Source: Labrys wisconsinensis (GTDB taxonomy: Bacteria > Pseudomonadota > Alphaproteobacteria > Rhizobiales > Labraceae). Taken from it: 64,000 nucleotides of DNA. A program made the translations under genes and the position numbers. Each line of letters starts with the position of its first letter. The first letter of the stretch is position 1. The DNA lies in contig NZ_JAUSVX010000005.1 in the NCBI RefSeq assembly GCF_030814995.1, positions 1 through 64,000 on the forward strand, given 5' to 3'. Below, piece by piece: positions 16,640 through 26,186 of the stretch. The notes under the pieces are model-generated. The model had not been told where the DNA came from. It searched no databases and was given only the letters and a program-made list of their open reading frames with translations.

Positions 16640-17382
16640 GGATTCGCGTCTCGGCTTTGCGCCGCTTCTGCGTCCCCCCGGCGCGATATGCACCACGAAC
16701 GCCCAGCCAATGCAATCGAAATGGATGGTGGACCCGGTCGCCGAGGTCGGGACCGTTGCCCGCGCGCCACGGGCGGGCCGTCCAGACCATGCAGGCCCGC
16801 GCCGACCGGCCCTTCGACCCGAAGGATCGAAGCGGCCTGCCGGGTCGAGCTCGAATCTCCCCCTTAGATTCGGCCGGCCGGCGGTGCCGTGCGCCGACGG
16901 CACGGCATTTGCTTTATCGATGGATGCGGCAGGACGACCGCAGCGCCGACCAGTTCGTCTATTGACGTCGACACGCATTTCAGAGGACCATTCGAGGCGG
17001 GGGCACTCGACGTCTGACGATAGCCTGGCGGGGCACGACGCCGGGCTGCGGGAGAATGCGCATGCCCCTGATTTCACCCCATGATGCACGCGAGCAGTGG
17101 GAATCGCGGTCCGGCGGCAGCCCATAGGGCCGATCGGCGTCGTCACGCGGACGGCACCGTTCGAGAATCCTAATCTGGAGTGCAGCATGCGAGAAGGTGC
17201 ACCGCAGCGGGCGCGAGACGGCTCGTCGAGTGCTCGCGAGCCGGCATCGTCGGCCGTGACCGTCCATGTGGTTCGGGCCGATTCGATCGCCGCTCGCGGT
17301 GGACAGGCTCGGCGTGCTGGCGGATCGGGCGGCCGCGGGATCGCGGCGCGGCCTCCTGATGCGCAACGCCGGGGCATTGCCG
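16640..17382. other. 743-bp divergent intergenic region
   Basis: Separates leftward kpsC from the rightward glycosyltransferase gene and presumably contains both promoters. Open frames on either strand run through it but show arginine/alanine-rich non-protein-like composition. No clear promoter or dyad was identified. Confidence 0.4.
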
Positions 17383-19446
17383 ATGTCAAGTGATCTCGAT
17401 GCCGGTGTGCGGCATTCCCAGACCATCATGCCGAAACGCCCGCCAGCATCGCCCGCCCATGAGGCCGCAGCCCGGCATCAGCTCAAGGTCCGACAGCTCG
17501 AGAGCATGATAACGACGCTGCGGGCGGAAATCGTCAGCCTGCAGAGCCAGACCAGCGAGATCCAGATCCTGCGGGATCAGGCGCATCAGATCCGTCTGTC
17601 GAAGAGAAGCACCGACCATCAGATCGCAAGCCTCCGCTCCCTGCTGAAGGAGAAGGACGAGCAGATCGCGTCGCTGTCGAACAGCGACGCTCTGAAAGTG
17701 GGGCGCGCCCTTCTCAAGATGCGGCGTCGTCGCTTCGGAATCGCGCGGCTCGCAGCCCATATGGTGGGTGTCTGGTGGCGGCTCTCGACGGTGCGGGAGA
17801 AGGCTTCGTCTCCGGTCAAGGAGGAAAAGACGGCGACGACCGTCTTCAACGAGGCCCGTTTCCGCCTCGAGCAGAACGGGCTGGCCGAGGCCTTGACCTG
17901 GGTCCGGGCGCAGGCGACCGGCGACGAACTTCTGGCGCGTATCCTGGTCGAGTTCGGCCGGACGGTGCGAAAGACCAACCTGCCTCAGTGCATCGAGCTG
18001 TTCCGCGAAGCCATCTCGCTCGACAGGAAAGCCTCGCATATCAAGCTCCTGGCGTTCGGCCTCTTCGATGACGGCCTGCTGGCCGAGCCGCGGCAATTGC
18101 TGGATGCCATCATCCAGGGTGGCGCCGTGCTGACCGCAGCGGAGCTTCGGCGGGGAGAGCAGATCATCGCTCTGGACCGGATCAGGACCAACGGCCTGCA
18201 TGTTCCGGCCCGATACGAGGGCGTCGAGAAGAAGGGCGGCCCCGCCCGCGCCTTGGTTCTGGCGAGTCAATCGCTGCCCTATCACAAGACCCCGGCCTCC
18301 CTCAGGGCCTATCGCACCGCACGGCGCCTGGCGGGTCTGAAGATCGAAACCGAGGTCGTGACCCCGCCGGGATATCCGAGCGAGGAGAAGGCGCAGGCAA
18401 CGAGGCGCCTGGTTGAGGACATCGGCGTGCGGCTGCTTCCTCCCGTCCAGGTCCCGGCGGAGCTCTTCGACCTCTATGCGGTCGAGGCGGCGAAGGAGCT
18501 CCAGGCCTTCGGAAAGCTGTTCGGACCGCAAGTGATCGTCGCGGAATGGTCGGAAGGGTTTGCCGCCGCCGGGCTCCTGACGGCCAGGGCCCTGTCCGTG
18601 CCCTATGTTCTGGACATCGCCGAGATCTGGAAGCCGGCTCTCCCGCACCATCCGGGCTGGGAAGCCACCGAGCGCTTTGCCGCGGAGACCAAGTTCTGTG
18701 CCCTGATCGCCGCGGAGGCCGATTGCGTTCTGTCGCGGAGCCGGAGGATAACCGACCTCCTGATCGAGCAGGGACTGCCGGCCGAGCGGGTGCGAACAAT
18801 ATCGGACGCCCCGGAGCCACCGAAGGATCTGGCGGCTGCGCGGGCCAGTCTGCGCAGCGAGCTCGGCTTGAACGCCGAGATCGTGCTGGGCTTCGTCGGC
18901 GGCCCATTTCCGTTCTGGGACCTGGAGGCGGTCGCAAGAGCGACCGTCGAGCTCGTGGCGAATGGGCGCGATGTGGCTCTGCTGGTCGTGGGGGTTGGGC
19001 GGCGTATCGAAATGCTGGCCGCATTGGCCCGCGATCTCGGCATCGCCGACCGCGTCGTGACCGTCCCCCGGCCTGCCGGCAGTGATCCGGCCCGCTATTT
19101 CGCGGCGATGGATGTGGCGATCTTCCCGTCGCGGCCGTCACATGTCGTCGCTCTGCGGGCTCCCATGGAAATCTGGCAGGCAGCGGCGTATGGTTGCGCC
19201 GTCGTCGCGGGCAGTTCCGTGGACGTGGGCGATCTGGCCGGCACGGGCGGTCGATCCGTCGGCTACGATTCCGAAGATCCCCAGGGCCTGACGCGTGCCC
19301 TTGCGTCCCTGCTGGACGACCGGGAACACCTCCGCCTCTACCGGTCCGACCTGCAACGCCGGGCAAACGAGGCTGCGATCCAGACCAAGGCCGCTTTCGA
19401 GGAGATGGTCAGGTCGCTCGTGCCGATGGAGGTGAAGTCGGGCTGA
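17383..19446 (+). CDS. Coiled-coil/helical module fused to GT4-type glycosyltransferase
   Basis: 687 residues from the ATG at 17383; the frame is open to 17266 and another ATG lies at 17428. Residues about 30-100 form a coiled coil (RQLESMITTLRAEIVSLQSQ and on). Then comes a short basic-hydrophobic segment, DALKVGRALLKMRRRRFG, and a helical region with EALTWVRAQATGDELLARILVEF. The last 380 residues form a GT-B glycosyltransferase: LVLASQSLPYHKTP, LDIAEIWKPALPHHPGW, GFVGGPFPFWDLEAV, and a donor-side region near PMEIWQAAAYGCAVVAG. It should add a sugar during capsule assembly. The N-terminal module recurs as a separate protein at 32957-33616. Confidence 0.8.
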   Translation: MSSDLDAGVRHSQTIMPKRPPASPAHEAAARHQLKVRQLESMITTLRAEIVSLQSQTSEIQILRDQAHQIRLSKRSTDHQIASLRSLLKEKDEQIASLSNSDALKVGRALLKMRRRRFGIARLAAHMVGVWWRLSTVREKASSPVKEEKTATTVFNEARFRLEQNGLAEALTWVRAQATGDELLARILVEFGRTVRKTNLPQCIELFREAISLDRKASHIKLLAFGLFDDGLLAEPRQLLDAIIQGGAVLTAAELRRGEQIIALDRIRTNGLHVPARYEGVEKKGGPARALVLASQSLPYHKTPASLRAYRTARRLAGLKIETEVVTPPGYPSEEKAQATRRLVEDIGVRLLPPVQVPAELFDLYAVEAAKELQAFGKLFGPQVIVAEWSEGFAAAGLLTARALSVPYVLDIAEIWKPALPHHPGWEATERFAAETKFCALIAAEADCVLSRSRRITDLLIEQGLPAERVRTISDAPEPPKDLAAARASLRSELGLNAEIVLGFVGGPFPFWDLEAVARATVELVANGRDVALLVVGVGRRIEMLAALARDLGIADRVVTVPRPAGSDPARYFAAMDVAIFPSRPSHVVALRAPMEIWQAAAYGCAVVAGSSVDVGDLAGTGGRSVGYDSEDPQGLTRALASLLDDREHLRLYRSDLQRRANEAAIQTKAAFEEMVRSLVPMEVKSG

Positions 19447-19511
19447 TCGTCACGCATTGATGATGTTCAAGTGCAAAAGCGGGAAGGGCGTATGAAGTCG
19501 GAGGGAGTGCG

Positions 19512-21020
19512 ATGAAGCGGACCATGAACATCCGAGAGGCCCAGCGACTTTTGTCGACCAATCCGATGGTCGCCCTCAAGGCTGCAGAGGTAAAGCTTTC
19601 ATCGTCGCCCGATGACTATGAGGGATTGCGTGTTGCCGGGCAGGCCGCGACCAAGCTGCGGCTTTTCGACAAGGCCGCGAATTATTGGGTGAGGGCCGCG
19701 GAGGCTCACGACGGCGACTTCGCATGTCTGGTCAGGGCCGCCGGCCTTTCGCTCCGCGGCGGCAAGCCGCGGAGCGCCTTTGAAATCGCCGGTCGCGCGC
19801 TGCTGTCGAAACCCGATGATCCCGCGGCGCTCAAGATCAAGGCCGAGGCATCCGATCTCCTGGTGCTGCCATCGGACTGCGTGGACGCGGCCATTCGACT
19901 GGCGAAGTCGGATCGGGAGGCGGCGGTGAAGTTCGCTGAGTCCGTCCTGGCCATGGGAGACCCGAAGGGGGCGGCGCGGATCCTGGCAGCGGTCGGCGAG
20001 GGTGGGACAGTCCCGGAGCGAGTGATCGGCCTGGTTGCCGCGGCTGTCACCGATCTGGCGCGGCGGGCCCAGAAGCTGGGAGACGAATTCAATGAGGCCG
20101 CTGCGTTGCGGGCTCTTATGCTCATCAGGCCTGGGGATGATCGCGGCGTGCGGCGCCTGAGACGGTTGGTCAAACCCCACCTGGACGATGCGCAAAAGTG
20201 CATGGCCGATGGTGACCTCCACGGTGCGCGGGCGGCCTACAGGCAGGTCCTGGAGATCGACCCGTTCCATGCGCCGGGACTGAAGAAGCTCGCAGAGCTC
20301 GAAAGCCGCCTGGAAAGCCATGCCGAAGCCTCCAGGCTCCTGGGGCGGCTCGTGGCGGTGACGCCGGCCGAGCCGTCCGCGCATTTTCTGCTCGCTCGCG
20401 AGCTCGAGGCCATCGGCAGCCATGAGAGCGCCGTCGATTCGGTCGTCCGTGCCCGCGAACTCGGCTATCCCGCCGAACGGTGCGACCGGGCCGTCGCGCG
20501 TCTCGCGCGAAAGCTCCGGGACTTCGCCAAGTCGCAGATCGACGCCAGTCCGGAAGCCGCACTGCATGCTGCCGAGGCAATTTTCAAGATCGACCATGAG
20601 AATCTGGCGGCGAAGCGCATCGTGCACAAAATATTGCCGAAGCTGCATCGCGGCCTTGCCCTTGCGCGGAAATCGCACGATTACGACGAGGCCTATCGCT
20701 TCTCGGGGCTGCTCTGCCGCATCATGGCGGACGACGACACGATGTGGCGGAGGAAGGCGAATGCCAGCCTTCGACTGAGACGATACGACGATGCCATAGA
20801 CGCACTCAAGCAAGCCCTGCGCATCGCCGGGGAGAATGAAGATGACCTCGTGCTGCTGGCCGAGAGCTACAGAAGGGCAAAGCGACATGCGGAAGGAGCC
20901 GAAGTCGCGGCCCGGGCTCGACAGCTTGCGCCGTTCAGCAGCGCTGTTCATGATCTACTCGAAAGGTTGGCCGCTCACGGGATAGGTGAGCGCAGCCCTG
21001 CAACGGAGCTTTCCCGGTAA
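19512..21020 (+). CDS. TPR-type repeat protein of the capsule locus
   Basis: 502 residues with no signal peptide or membrane segment, built of helical repeats. Repeat-like units include DDYEGLRVAGQAATKLRLFDKAANYWVRA, GDLHGARAAYRQVLEIDPFHAPGLKKLAEL and LRRYDDAIDALKQALRIAGENEDDL. A GGAGGG ribosome site precedes the ATG at 19512. Such proteins usually scaffold other proteins; partners here are probably the neighbouring glycosyltransferases. It is the second gene of a rightward set (17383-24304) and similar repeats occur in the gene at 22154. No enzymatic motif was seen. Confidence 0.75.
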   Translation: MKRTMNIREAQRLLSTNPMVALKAAEVKLSSSPDDYEGLRVAGQAATKLRLFDKAANYWVRAAEAHDGDFACLVRAAGLSLRGGKPRSAFEIAGRALLSKPDDPAALKIKAEASDLLVLPSDCVDAAIRLAKSDREAAVKFAESVLAMGDPKGAARILAAVGEGGTVPERVIGLVAAAVTDLARRAQKLGDEFNEAAALRALMLIRPGDDRGVRRLRRLVKPHLDDAQKCMADGDLHGARAAYRQVLEIDPFHAPGLKKLAELESRLESHAEASRLLGRLVAVTPAEPSAHFLLARELEAIGSHESAVDSVVRARELGYPAERCDRAVARLARKLRDFAKSQIDASPEAALHAAEAIFKIDHENLAAKRIVHKILPKLHRGLALARKSHDYDEAYRFSGLLCRIMADDDTMWRRKANASLRLRRYDDAIDALKQALRIAGENEDDLVLLAESYRRAKRHAEGAEVAARARQLAPFSSAVHDLLERLAAHGIGERSPATELSR

Positions 21021-21095
21021 GTCCGGAAGAGCGGTTCCTTCTGTCCAGGCCTTCTCGTTGTCGTGTTCCGGCCATATCTTTGGGATGACATCAAA

Positions 21096-22157
21096 ATGCG
21101 GATCTTGTTCTTGGTCGGCTCGACCGGCTGCGAGGTTCCAACGAGCGACTTGAGCCCGTTGACAATCCATTCGACAGCCACGGTGTACAATTATTTCCTG
21201 AGAAAGGAACTCGCCGGACATCCGAACATCGAGACGGCGACCTACTCGTTTCGGAAGGTTTCCGATCCGGCCAGGGCCGCGGCCTATGTCCGCACGCTGG
21301 ACGCCCCCCGCGCCGACCATGTCGTCTGTCTCGAGCAGCGTGGCTTCGCGGCGGCTCACGAGTCGGTGTTCGACTATTATCGCAATCGCACCCCTGGTGC
21401 GGTTTGCGCCATATGCGATCACGACAGAGTGCTGGGACCCGAGGATTACCTGTTCCACGCCCAGCCGAGCACTCGCATGCCGTCCTCGCCGAAGACGGTC
21501 CATCTCACGTGGGCTGCCTCTCCGACCTATTGCTATCCGGAAAAGGAGGACGGCGTCCTCAACATCATGGTGGACCACCACAACTACAGTGGTCCGGATA
21601 GGGTTCGTGAAATCCGCAGCAGTCTCGCCGAATTTGCTGGCGAGATATTTCCAAAGATCGGCCACAAATTCGGTTTCAACAAGCTGGTCGTGCGGCAGTT
21701 CGTGTCGCGGGGGTTGGTCGAGATCAACCCGCTGGAGCCTTACGAACCGCAATTGTACGATCGGAAGGGCATCCCTTTCCCAGAAGCGTGCCGAGAATAC
21801 AGGCGAAGCGACATCTTCATGGTCACGAAGCCTGAATCCATGGGGCTTTCGATGATCGAGTGCGCAATGTCGGGTGCTCTCATCGTAGCGCCCCGGCATT
21901 ATGCAAATCCTCATCTGCTGGAACCGCTCAATCATCTCTTCTGGGATGAGGACATTTCCTGGAACAAGATCCTCGGGCTTCTTGACGTCAAGGCCTCTGT
22001 CGAGGCTGCAGCCCAATTCAATTGGCAACGGCTTGCCCATCTCATGGTCTCTACCTTGCGCCAACACGGACCGAGGGCGCCGGACGAGGCGCAACCGCCG
22101 TCGCTGCAGGCGCCTGCGACGGAAAAAGCTGAACTCGAACTGGGGGTATCGTCGTGA
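21096..22157 (+). CDS. GT-B type glycosyltransferase-like protein
   Basis: 353 residues from the ATG at 21096 (MRILFLVGSTGCEVP), chosen over an upstream in-frame codon at 21063 because the Rossmann-like first strand begins there. The C-terminal half contains SDIFMVTKPESMGLSMIECAMSGALIVAP, in which ESMGLSMIE is an E-x7-E donor-binding motif typical of GT4 enzymes. The middle part (NIMVDHHNYSGPDRVREIRS) is not obviously like well-known families. A role as a capsule glycosyltransferase is inferred from this motif and from the locus. It ends in a GTGA overlap with the next gene. Confidence 0.7.
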   Translation: MRILFLVGSTGCEVPTSDLSPLTIHSTATVYNYFLRKELAGHPNIETATYSFRKVSDPARAAAYVRTLDAPRADHVVCLEQRGFAAAHESVFDYYRNRTPGAVCAICDHDRVLGPEDYLFHAQPSTRMPSSPKTVHLTWAASPTYCYPEKEDGVLNIMVDHHNYSGPDRVREIRSSLAEFAGEIFPKIGHKFGFNKLVVRQFVSRGLVEINPLEPYEPQLYDRKGIPFPEACREYRRSDIFMVTKPESMGLSMIECAMSGALIVAPRHYANPHLLEPLNHLFWDEDISWNKILGLLDVKASVEAAAQFNWQRLAHLMVSTLRQHGPRAPDEAQPPSLQAPATEKAELELGVSS

Positions 22158-22981
22158 CAGTCACCAATGGTGTGGCCCTTGTCGAAGCGGCAATGGGGAA
22201 GCCCTGGGAATCGGACGCGCTGCCCGCCATCGAGGCGGGCGTGGCGAGCCTCCCGCCCGAGGTTGCCTTCGCGTTCGGGGATCAGGCGCGTCGCAAGAAG
22301 TGGTTCAAGTGTGCCGAGAGGCTGCTGACGGCAGCGGCCGATGGGCTGGGCGACCAGACGGCGATCCATGTGGGCCTGGTGGAATGCAGGTCCAACCTGC
22401 AGATGTGGCAGGAAGCCGCCAAGGCGGCGGACAATGCCCTGGCGCGCGATCCGAAGAACCGGAGGGTGATACGCGCCAAGGCGCGCATCCTGTGGAAGCT
22501 CGGACGGAGCAAGGAGGCCATCGCGCTGTTGCGCAAATACTCCAGTCTCGCCAAGTCATGGTCGGAGCCCTGGCTGGACATGGCTCGAGTCCAGGCCTCG
22601 ATCGGCGACTGGAAAGGGGCGAGGCAGTCGGCCAACGAAGCGATCAAGCGCGGTGCGGAGGGCGAGGAGGTCAGGACGATCGCCGTCGACGCATGCGTCG
22701 CCCTCCAGGACCATGAGGGCGTGTTCGGTCACGCATCCGCCCTGGCCCGACAGCAACCCGCTTTGATCGCCCGCTGGGTTCGCATGTACCAGTCGCTCGA
22801 CGAGCCGATTGTTGCAGTGCATGTCGCCCGCGCTCTCGTCGCGGCCCGCGGGGTCGGCACCGACGTCGAGCGGAGCCTCTACCGGCTCGAGGGGCGCCTT
22901 CGGTCGGCCAACGAGCAGCTGTCTTCGCCGGCCGTTCGGGAGGCGCTCGGGGTTCTGGCGTCGCAGGACCTCTCGAAATAG
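22154..22981 (+). CDS. Small TPR-type repeat protein
   Basis: 275 residues starting at GTG 22154, overlapping the stop of the glycosyltransferase gene (GTGA). Helical repeats are visible: WFKCAERLLTAAADGLGDQTAIHVGLVECRS, WQEAAKAADNALARDPKNRRVIRAKARILWKLGRSKEAIALLRKYS and WLDMARVQASIGDWKGARQSANEAIKRG. There is no signal peptide, membrane segment or catalytic motif. Translational coupling argues that it works together with the product of the gene before it, perhaps as an adaptor. Confidence 0.72.
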   Translation: MTVTNGVALVEAAMGKPWESDALPAIEAGVASLPPEVAFAFGDQARRKKWFKCAERLLTAAADGLGDQTAIHVGLVECRSNLQMWQEAAKAADNALARDPKNRRVIRAKARILWKLGRSKEAIALLRKYSSLAKSWSEPWLDMARVQASIGDWKGARQSANEAIKRGAEGEEVRTIAVDACVALQDHEGVFGHASALARQQPALIARWVRMYQSLDEPIVAVHVARALVAARGVGTDVERSLYRLEGRLRSANEQLSSPAVREALGVLASQDLSK

Positions 22982-23128
22982 GGTTCGTGGGGCGTCGACC
23001 GGGTTTTCGCATCGAGCCGTCCATGGGTTCGGCGGACATGACATATGCCGAGCAGTCGCGTCCGCCGCGGGCGAATGATGAATGTCCAGGCCCTGTGAGA
23101 CAATCTCAGGCCGTGTGAGGCAAATCGC

Positions 23129-24304
23129 ATGATGTATTTGTCGATTCTACTGCGAGCTGTTCTCGGTTTGAATCCGAACAACTTGACGACTCGACGCTTG
23201 GCCTATGAGGAAACAGCGAGCGCCCTCAGCCGCGTGCTGGCGGATGGCGGGTTCGACGAGATCGAGGTCGCGCTGCAGGAGCAACTCCTGACTCTTGCGA
23301 TCCGGCAAGTCGAGGCGGATATCCGCAACGGTGTCGATATCACATCGCCGGACTACTACCCGACCGCATTGGCAGAGGCGGAGTATCGGGCCAAGGAGCG
23401 CGCGGCTCTTCTGCGCAAGAAAAGTGGCGCGGCCAATCTCGGCGGCGAGCCGGATCCGAGCATTGTGAAGCGCGCCGCCAGCGTGATGGAGCGACTCAAA
23501 GTTCTGGATCAGCTCAGCGCTTTTTCATGCGGCGCGGCGGACAGGCCATCGCGTATTTCTGTCATATACGCTTTGCTGATCCGATCAATTCATAATATTG
23601 CGGCCGACAGTAAGATTGCGATCGTCTGGGTTGTCCTTGAGCCGGCCTTTCTCATCGCGTTCATTGTCGCGATGTATTGGCTTGTCGGCTCACACCAGAT
23701 CATGAATATGGACATTGCGCCTTTCGCCGTAACCGGAAGCGTTTCATGGGGGCTGTTGCGCGCATCGAGCGTGCGAGTGGGGTCGGCCATGCTGCGCGCC
23801 CGCGACGTCCTGAACCTTCCCCCCGTCTCGCCATTCGATGTCGCGATGACGGAGGCTCTCGTCAGCCTGCTGATCTATAGCGGTGTATTCGTCGTCGCCA
23901 TCGGCTTCGTATTGGTGCTTGGACTTGGCGATCCGCCAGATGATCTTTTGAACGTCGTCAAATATTGGCTCGGCCTTTGGGTGGCGGCGACTGGCGTCGG
24001 GCTCATGTTCAGCTACTTCTTCTTGCACTGGTCTTACGGCAAACGAATTATTCCCGTTGCATGGAGAGGTGTCAGTCTGGTTTCCGGCGTGCTCTTCGTA
24101 TCGGAGCAGTTTCCGGAAGACGTGAAGGGTTACCTGCTGATGAACCCGATCCTGCACGGCATCCAGCTCATGCGCGACGCCTATTTCGCCGGTTACAAGA
24201 CGGTTGAGGCTAGTGCGCTGTACTTTTTCTGCTCGGCGGTGTTGATGCTGATGGTCGGCATGGCTTGCGAGCGTCGGAGCAGGCGCATGATCGCTCCGGG
24301 CTGA
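23129..24304 (+). CDS. ABC-2 polysaccharide exporter permease with extra N-terminal domain (KpsM-like)
   Basis: 391 residues. The C-terminal 250 residues are an ABC-2 permease with six membrane segments. It begins SVIYALLIRSIHNIAADSKIAIVWVVLEPAFLIAFIVAMYWLVG and ends near MNPILHGIQLMRDAYFAGY, the usual KpsM/RfbA words. About 130 residues precede it (NLTTRRLAYEETASALSRVL, DITSPDYYPTALAEAEYRAKERAALL), hydrophilic and helical, which ordinary KpsM lacks. It should form the inner-membrane channel for the capsule polymer. The only ATPase-like partner in the window is the motif-less one at 13459-14169, over 9 kb away on the other strand. AT-richer than neighbours. Confidence 0.83.
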   Translation: MMYLSILLRAVLGLNPNNLTTRRLAYEETASALSRVLADGGFDEIEVALQEQLLTLAIRQVEADIRNGVDITSPDYYPTALAEAEYRAKERAALLRKKSGAANLGGEPDPSIVKRAASVMERLKVLDQLSAFSCGAADRPSRISVIYALLIRSIHNIAADSKIAIVWVVLEPAFLIAFIVAMYWLVGSHQIMNMDIAPFAVTGSVSWGLLRASSVRVGSAMLRARDVLNLPPVSPFDVAMTEALVSLLIYSGVFVVAIGFVLVLGLGDPPDDLLNVVKYWLGLWVAATGVGLMFSYFFLHWSYGKRIIPVAWRGVSLVSGVLFVSEQFPEDVKGYLLMNPILHGIQLMRDAYFAGYKTVEASALYFFCSAVLMLMVGMACERRSRRMIAPG

Positions 24305-24482
24305 GAGAAGCTCTCCGCGTGCCGGCATGCCCGATGGGCCGACATGGCGCAGCCGGCACCGACCGTCCTCGTGGCGGGAGAGGCGAGCGGGAGACGGGGC
24401 CAGGGGCCGCACGCGCGACCCGTTCCCCGGCATGCGTGTGCGGTCGATCGGTTTCCGACTACCTGGCCCGTGATCGGATTCT

Positions 24483-25871
24483 CTAATCAGATTTCACGAT
24501 GACGATGGCATTGGCGCGGGCAACGGACGTGCTCGTATCCGATTGCAGCGTGTTGACGCCGTCATGCACCGGATTGCCGAACTGGTCGGCCCATTGCCCC
24601 CCCGGGGGGACCGTATAGGTGCATGATCCGGCGTCGGAGGGCCAGACGACCACCATGCCGCGCTCGAAGCTGCGCTGGTAGCAGCCGCCGGACGAGTTCG
24701 GCTTTCCCGCCGCCGGCGGAGGCTCCGTCGGACGGCCGAGATTCACCATCATGGAAGAGGGGTAGGTGATTCGCCTGCCGACGTCCTGCCTGCCGACGGA
24801 GCTGCCGTTCTGCATCTCGAAATAGGTGTGTTCGTCCCGTGTCAGGTAATAATTGGCGGTGGCATAGGCGATCTCGGCCGCGCTGGCCTCGGACACGGGG
24901 TGGCCGCAGAGATAATTGAACTGAACGACGACCTGCTTGCCGTAGACGGCGTTTGAAACCTGCAGGCGGCTATACCAGTCGCTTCCTTCGTCCATCCCGC
25001 TGACGAAGGTCGTGACGCCGGCACGGCAGGCGTGCAGAAATGCACTTTCGCTCAACGACGCATCGCCGATCGATGCCAGCGTCGCCGAATTGCGAACGTC
25101 CCGCTTGTTGACCTTGTTGTTGGTCCAGAGGCCGACGCCCTTGGCATTGAGTCCGGCCTTCAGGAAGCGGGTATAGCGAAAGATGTCGTCGGCATAGGCC
25201 TGATCGAGCTGCGAACCCGTGTAGCGCTGGACCCAGGTTCCCCCGCATGCCGGCTCGCCCGCCGGGCAGCCCGGCACGGCGCCGACAAAGTGGCCGCGGA
25301 TCTCGGCCGCGTTATAGGCTGCCAGGTTGTCGAGCGAGACGTAGGCGTGCCCCCCCCGCCGCCTCGCCAGCAGATCGGCCGGCAAGTCCGTCCGGCAGGT
25401 CGGATAGACATCGGCCGCCGGACATTGCCCGAGCGCATAGGCCAGCATGTATTGCTGGACGGTAGGATTGGCGATGTCGACCGCCCACAGGTTCCCGGCG
25501 CCCCCGCCGGTGGACGGCGTCGTGGCCGTGGGGGCGGAATAGACCAGCCAGTCCGGATGGTTTCTGATGAACCAGGCGCGGTCGTGGGGGATCCTGGCCG
25601 TGGCCGGGCCCGTGGTGCTCAAGGGGTCACGGCAGCAGGGAACATAGAAGCCGGTGCCCGGAGCGTGCCGGCCGGCTCCCCATACCAAGGGGCGGTCATT
25701 GACTTGAGGATCGAGCGAGGCGGCGCCCGCGAGGCCGTTCTGCGCAAACTGAATGGCCCAGCCGCTGGTGGCAGGCCGGTAGAGCGACGCGGAATTGCTG
25801 CTATCCCCCCATGCCTGCGGCAGACATGACAATGTTCCGATGAGAGCCAGTACGATTCTGTGTCCGAACAT
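24483..25871 (-). CDS. Secreted glycoside-hydrolase-like protein
   Basis: 462 residues with a Sec signal peptide (MFGHRIVLALIGTLSCLPQAWG). The mature part has features of a TIM-barrel hydrolase: WLVYSAPTATTPSTG, NLWAVDIANPTVQQYMLAYALG, HAYVSLDNLAAYN, GVGLWTNNKVNKRD and FNYLCGHPVSE. This order recalls the putative glycosidase families GHL15/GH114 rather than a characterised GH family, so the assignment is tentative. A good ribosome site (GAGGTGATCG) precedes the ATG. It sits inside the capsule locus and may trim or depolymerise the polysaccharide outside the cytoplasm. Several cysteines suggest disulphides. Confidence 0.6.
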   Translation of the reverse strand: MFGHRIVLALIGTLSCLPQAWGDSSNSASLYRPATSGWAIQFAQNGLAGAASLDPQVNDRPLVWGAGRHAPGTGFYVPCCRDPLSTTGPATARIPHDRAWFIRNHPDWLVYSAPTATTPSTGGGAGNLWAVDIANPTVQQYMLAYALGQCPAADVYPTCRTDLPADLLARRRGGHAYVSLDNLAAYNAAEIRGHFVGAVPGCPAGEPACGGTWVQRYTGSQLDQAYADDIFRYTRFLKAGLNAKGVGLWTNNKVNKRDVRNSATLASIGDASLSESAFLHACRAGVTTFVSGMDEGSDWYSRLQVSNAVYGKQVVVQFNYLCGHPVSEASAAEIAYATANYYLTRDEHTYFEMQNGSSVGRQDVGRRITYPSSMMVNLGRPTEPPPAAGKPNSSGGCYQRSFERGMVVVWPSDAGSCTYTVPPGGQWADQFGNPVHDGVNTLQSDTSTSVARANAIVIVKSD

Positions 25872-26186
25872 TCGATCACCTCATCCCGAAAGACATTGGC
25901 ATGCTCCGCGCCAAGCCGAGTATAAAAAACCGAGTTGTCGGGTATTTCTCTGCGTTCTGTCGGCGAGTTCCGTCGAATTCCCGCGAATGTCGGTCCCGAG
26001 AGGCCGTTCCAGCCGCCGCCGAGCTTCGAGCGCCTCGCGACACCCTTCAGCCGTCGAGCCGGAAGCCCATAGCGGCGTCCCTGAGCCTGATCCGCAACAC
26101 GGGCCTAATCTAGGCAAATCCACGGCTTTTGTCCGCTGTCGCCGCAAGGCCGCATGCGCGATGCCGTCGGCGGCGACCGTGCGGTC
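25872..26186. other. 315-bp intergenic region
   Basis: Upstream of the secreted hydrolase gene and downstream of the GT4 gene, both leftward. It contains an AT-rich patch near 25918-25950 that could hold a promoter, but I could not define -35/-10 boxes. No gene seen. Confidence 0.35.
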
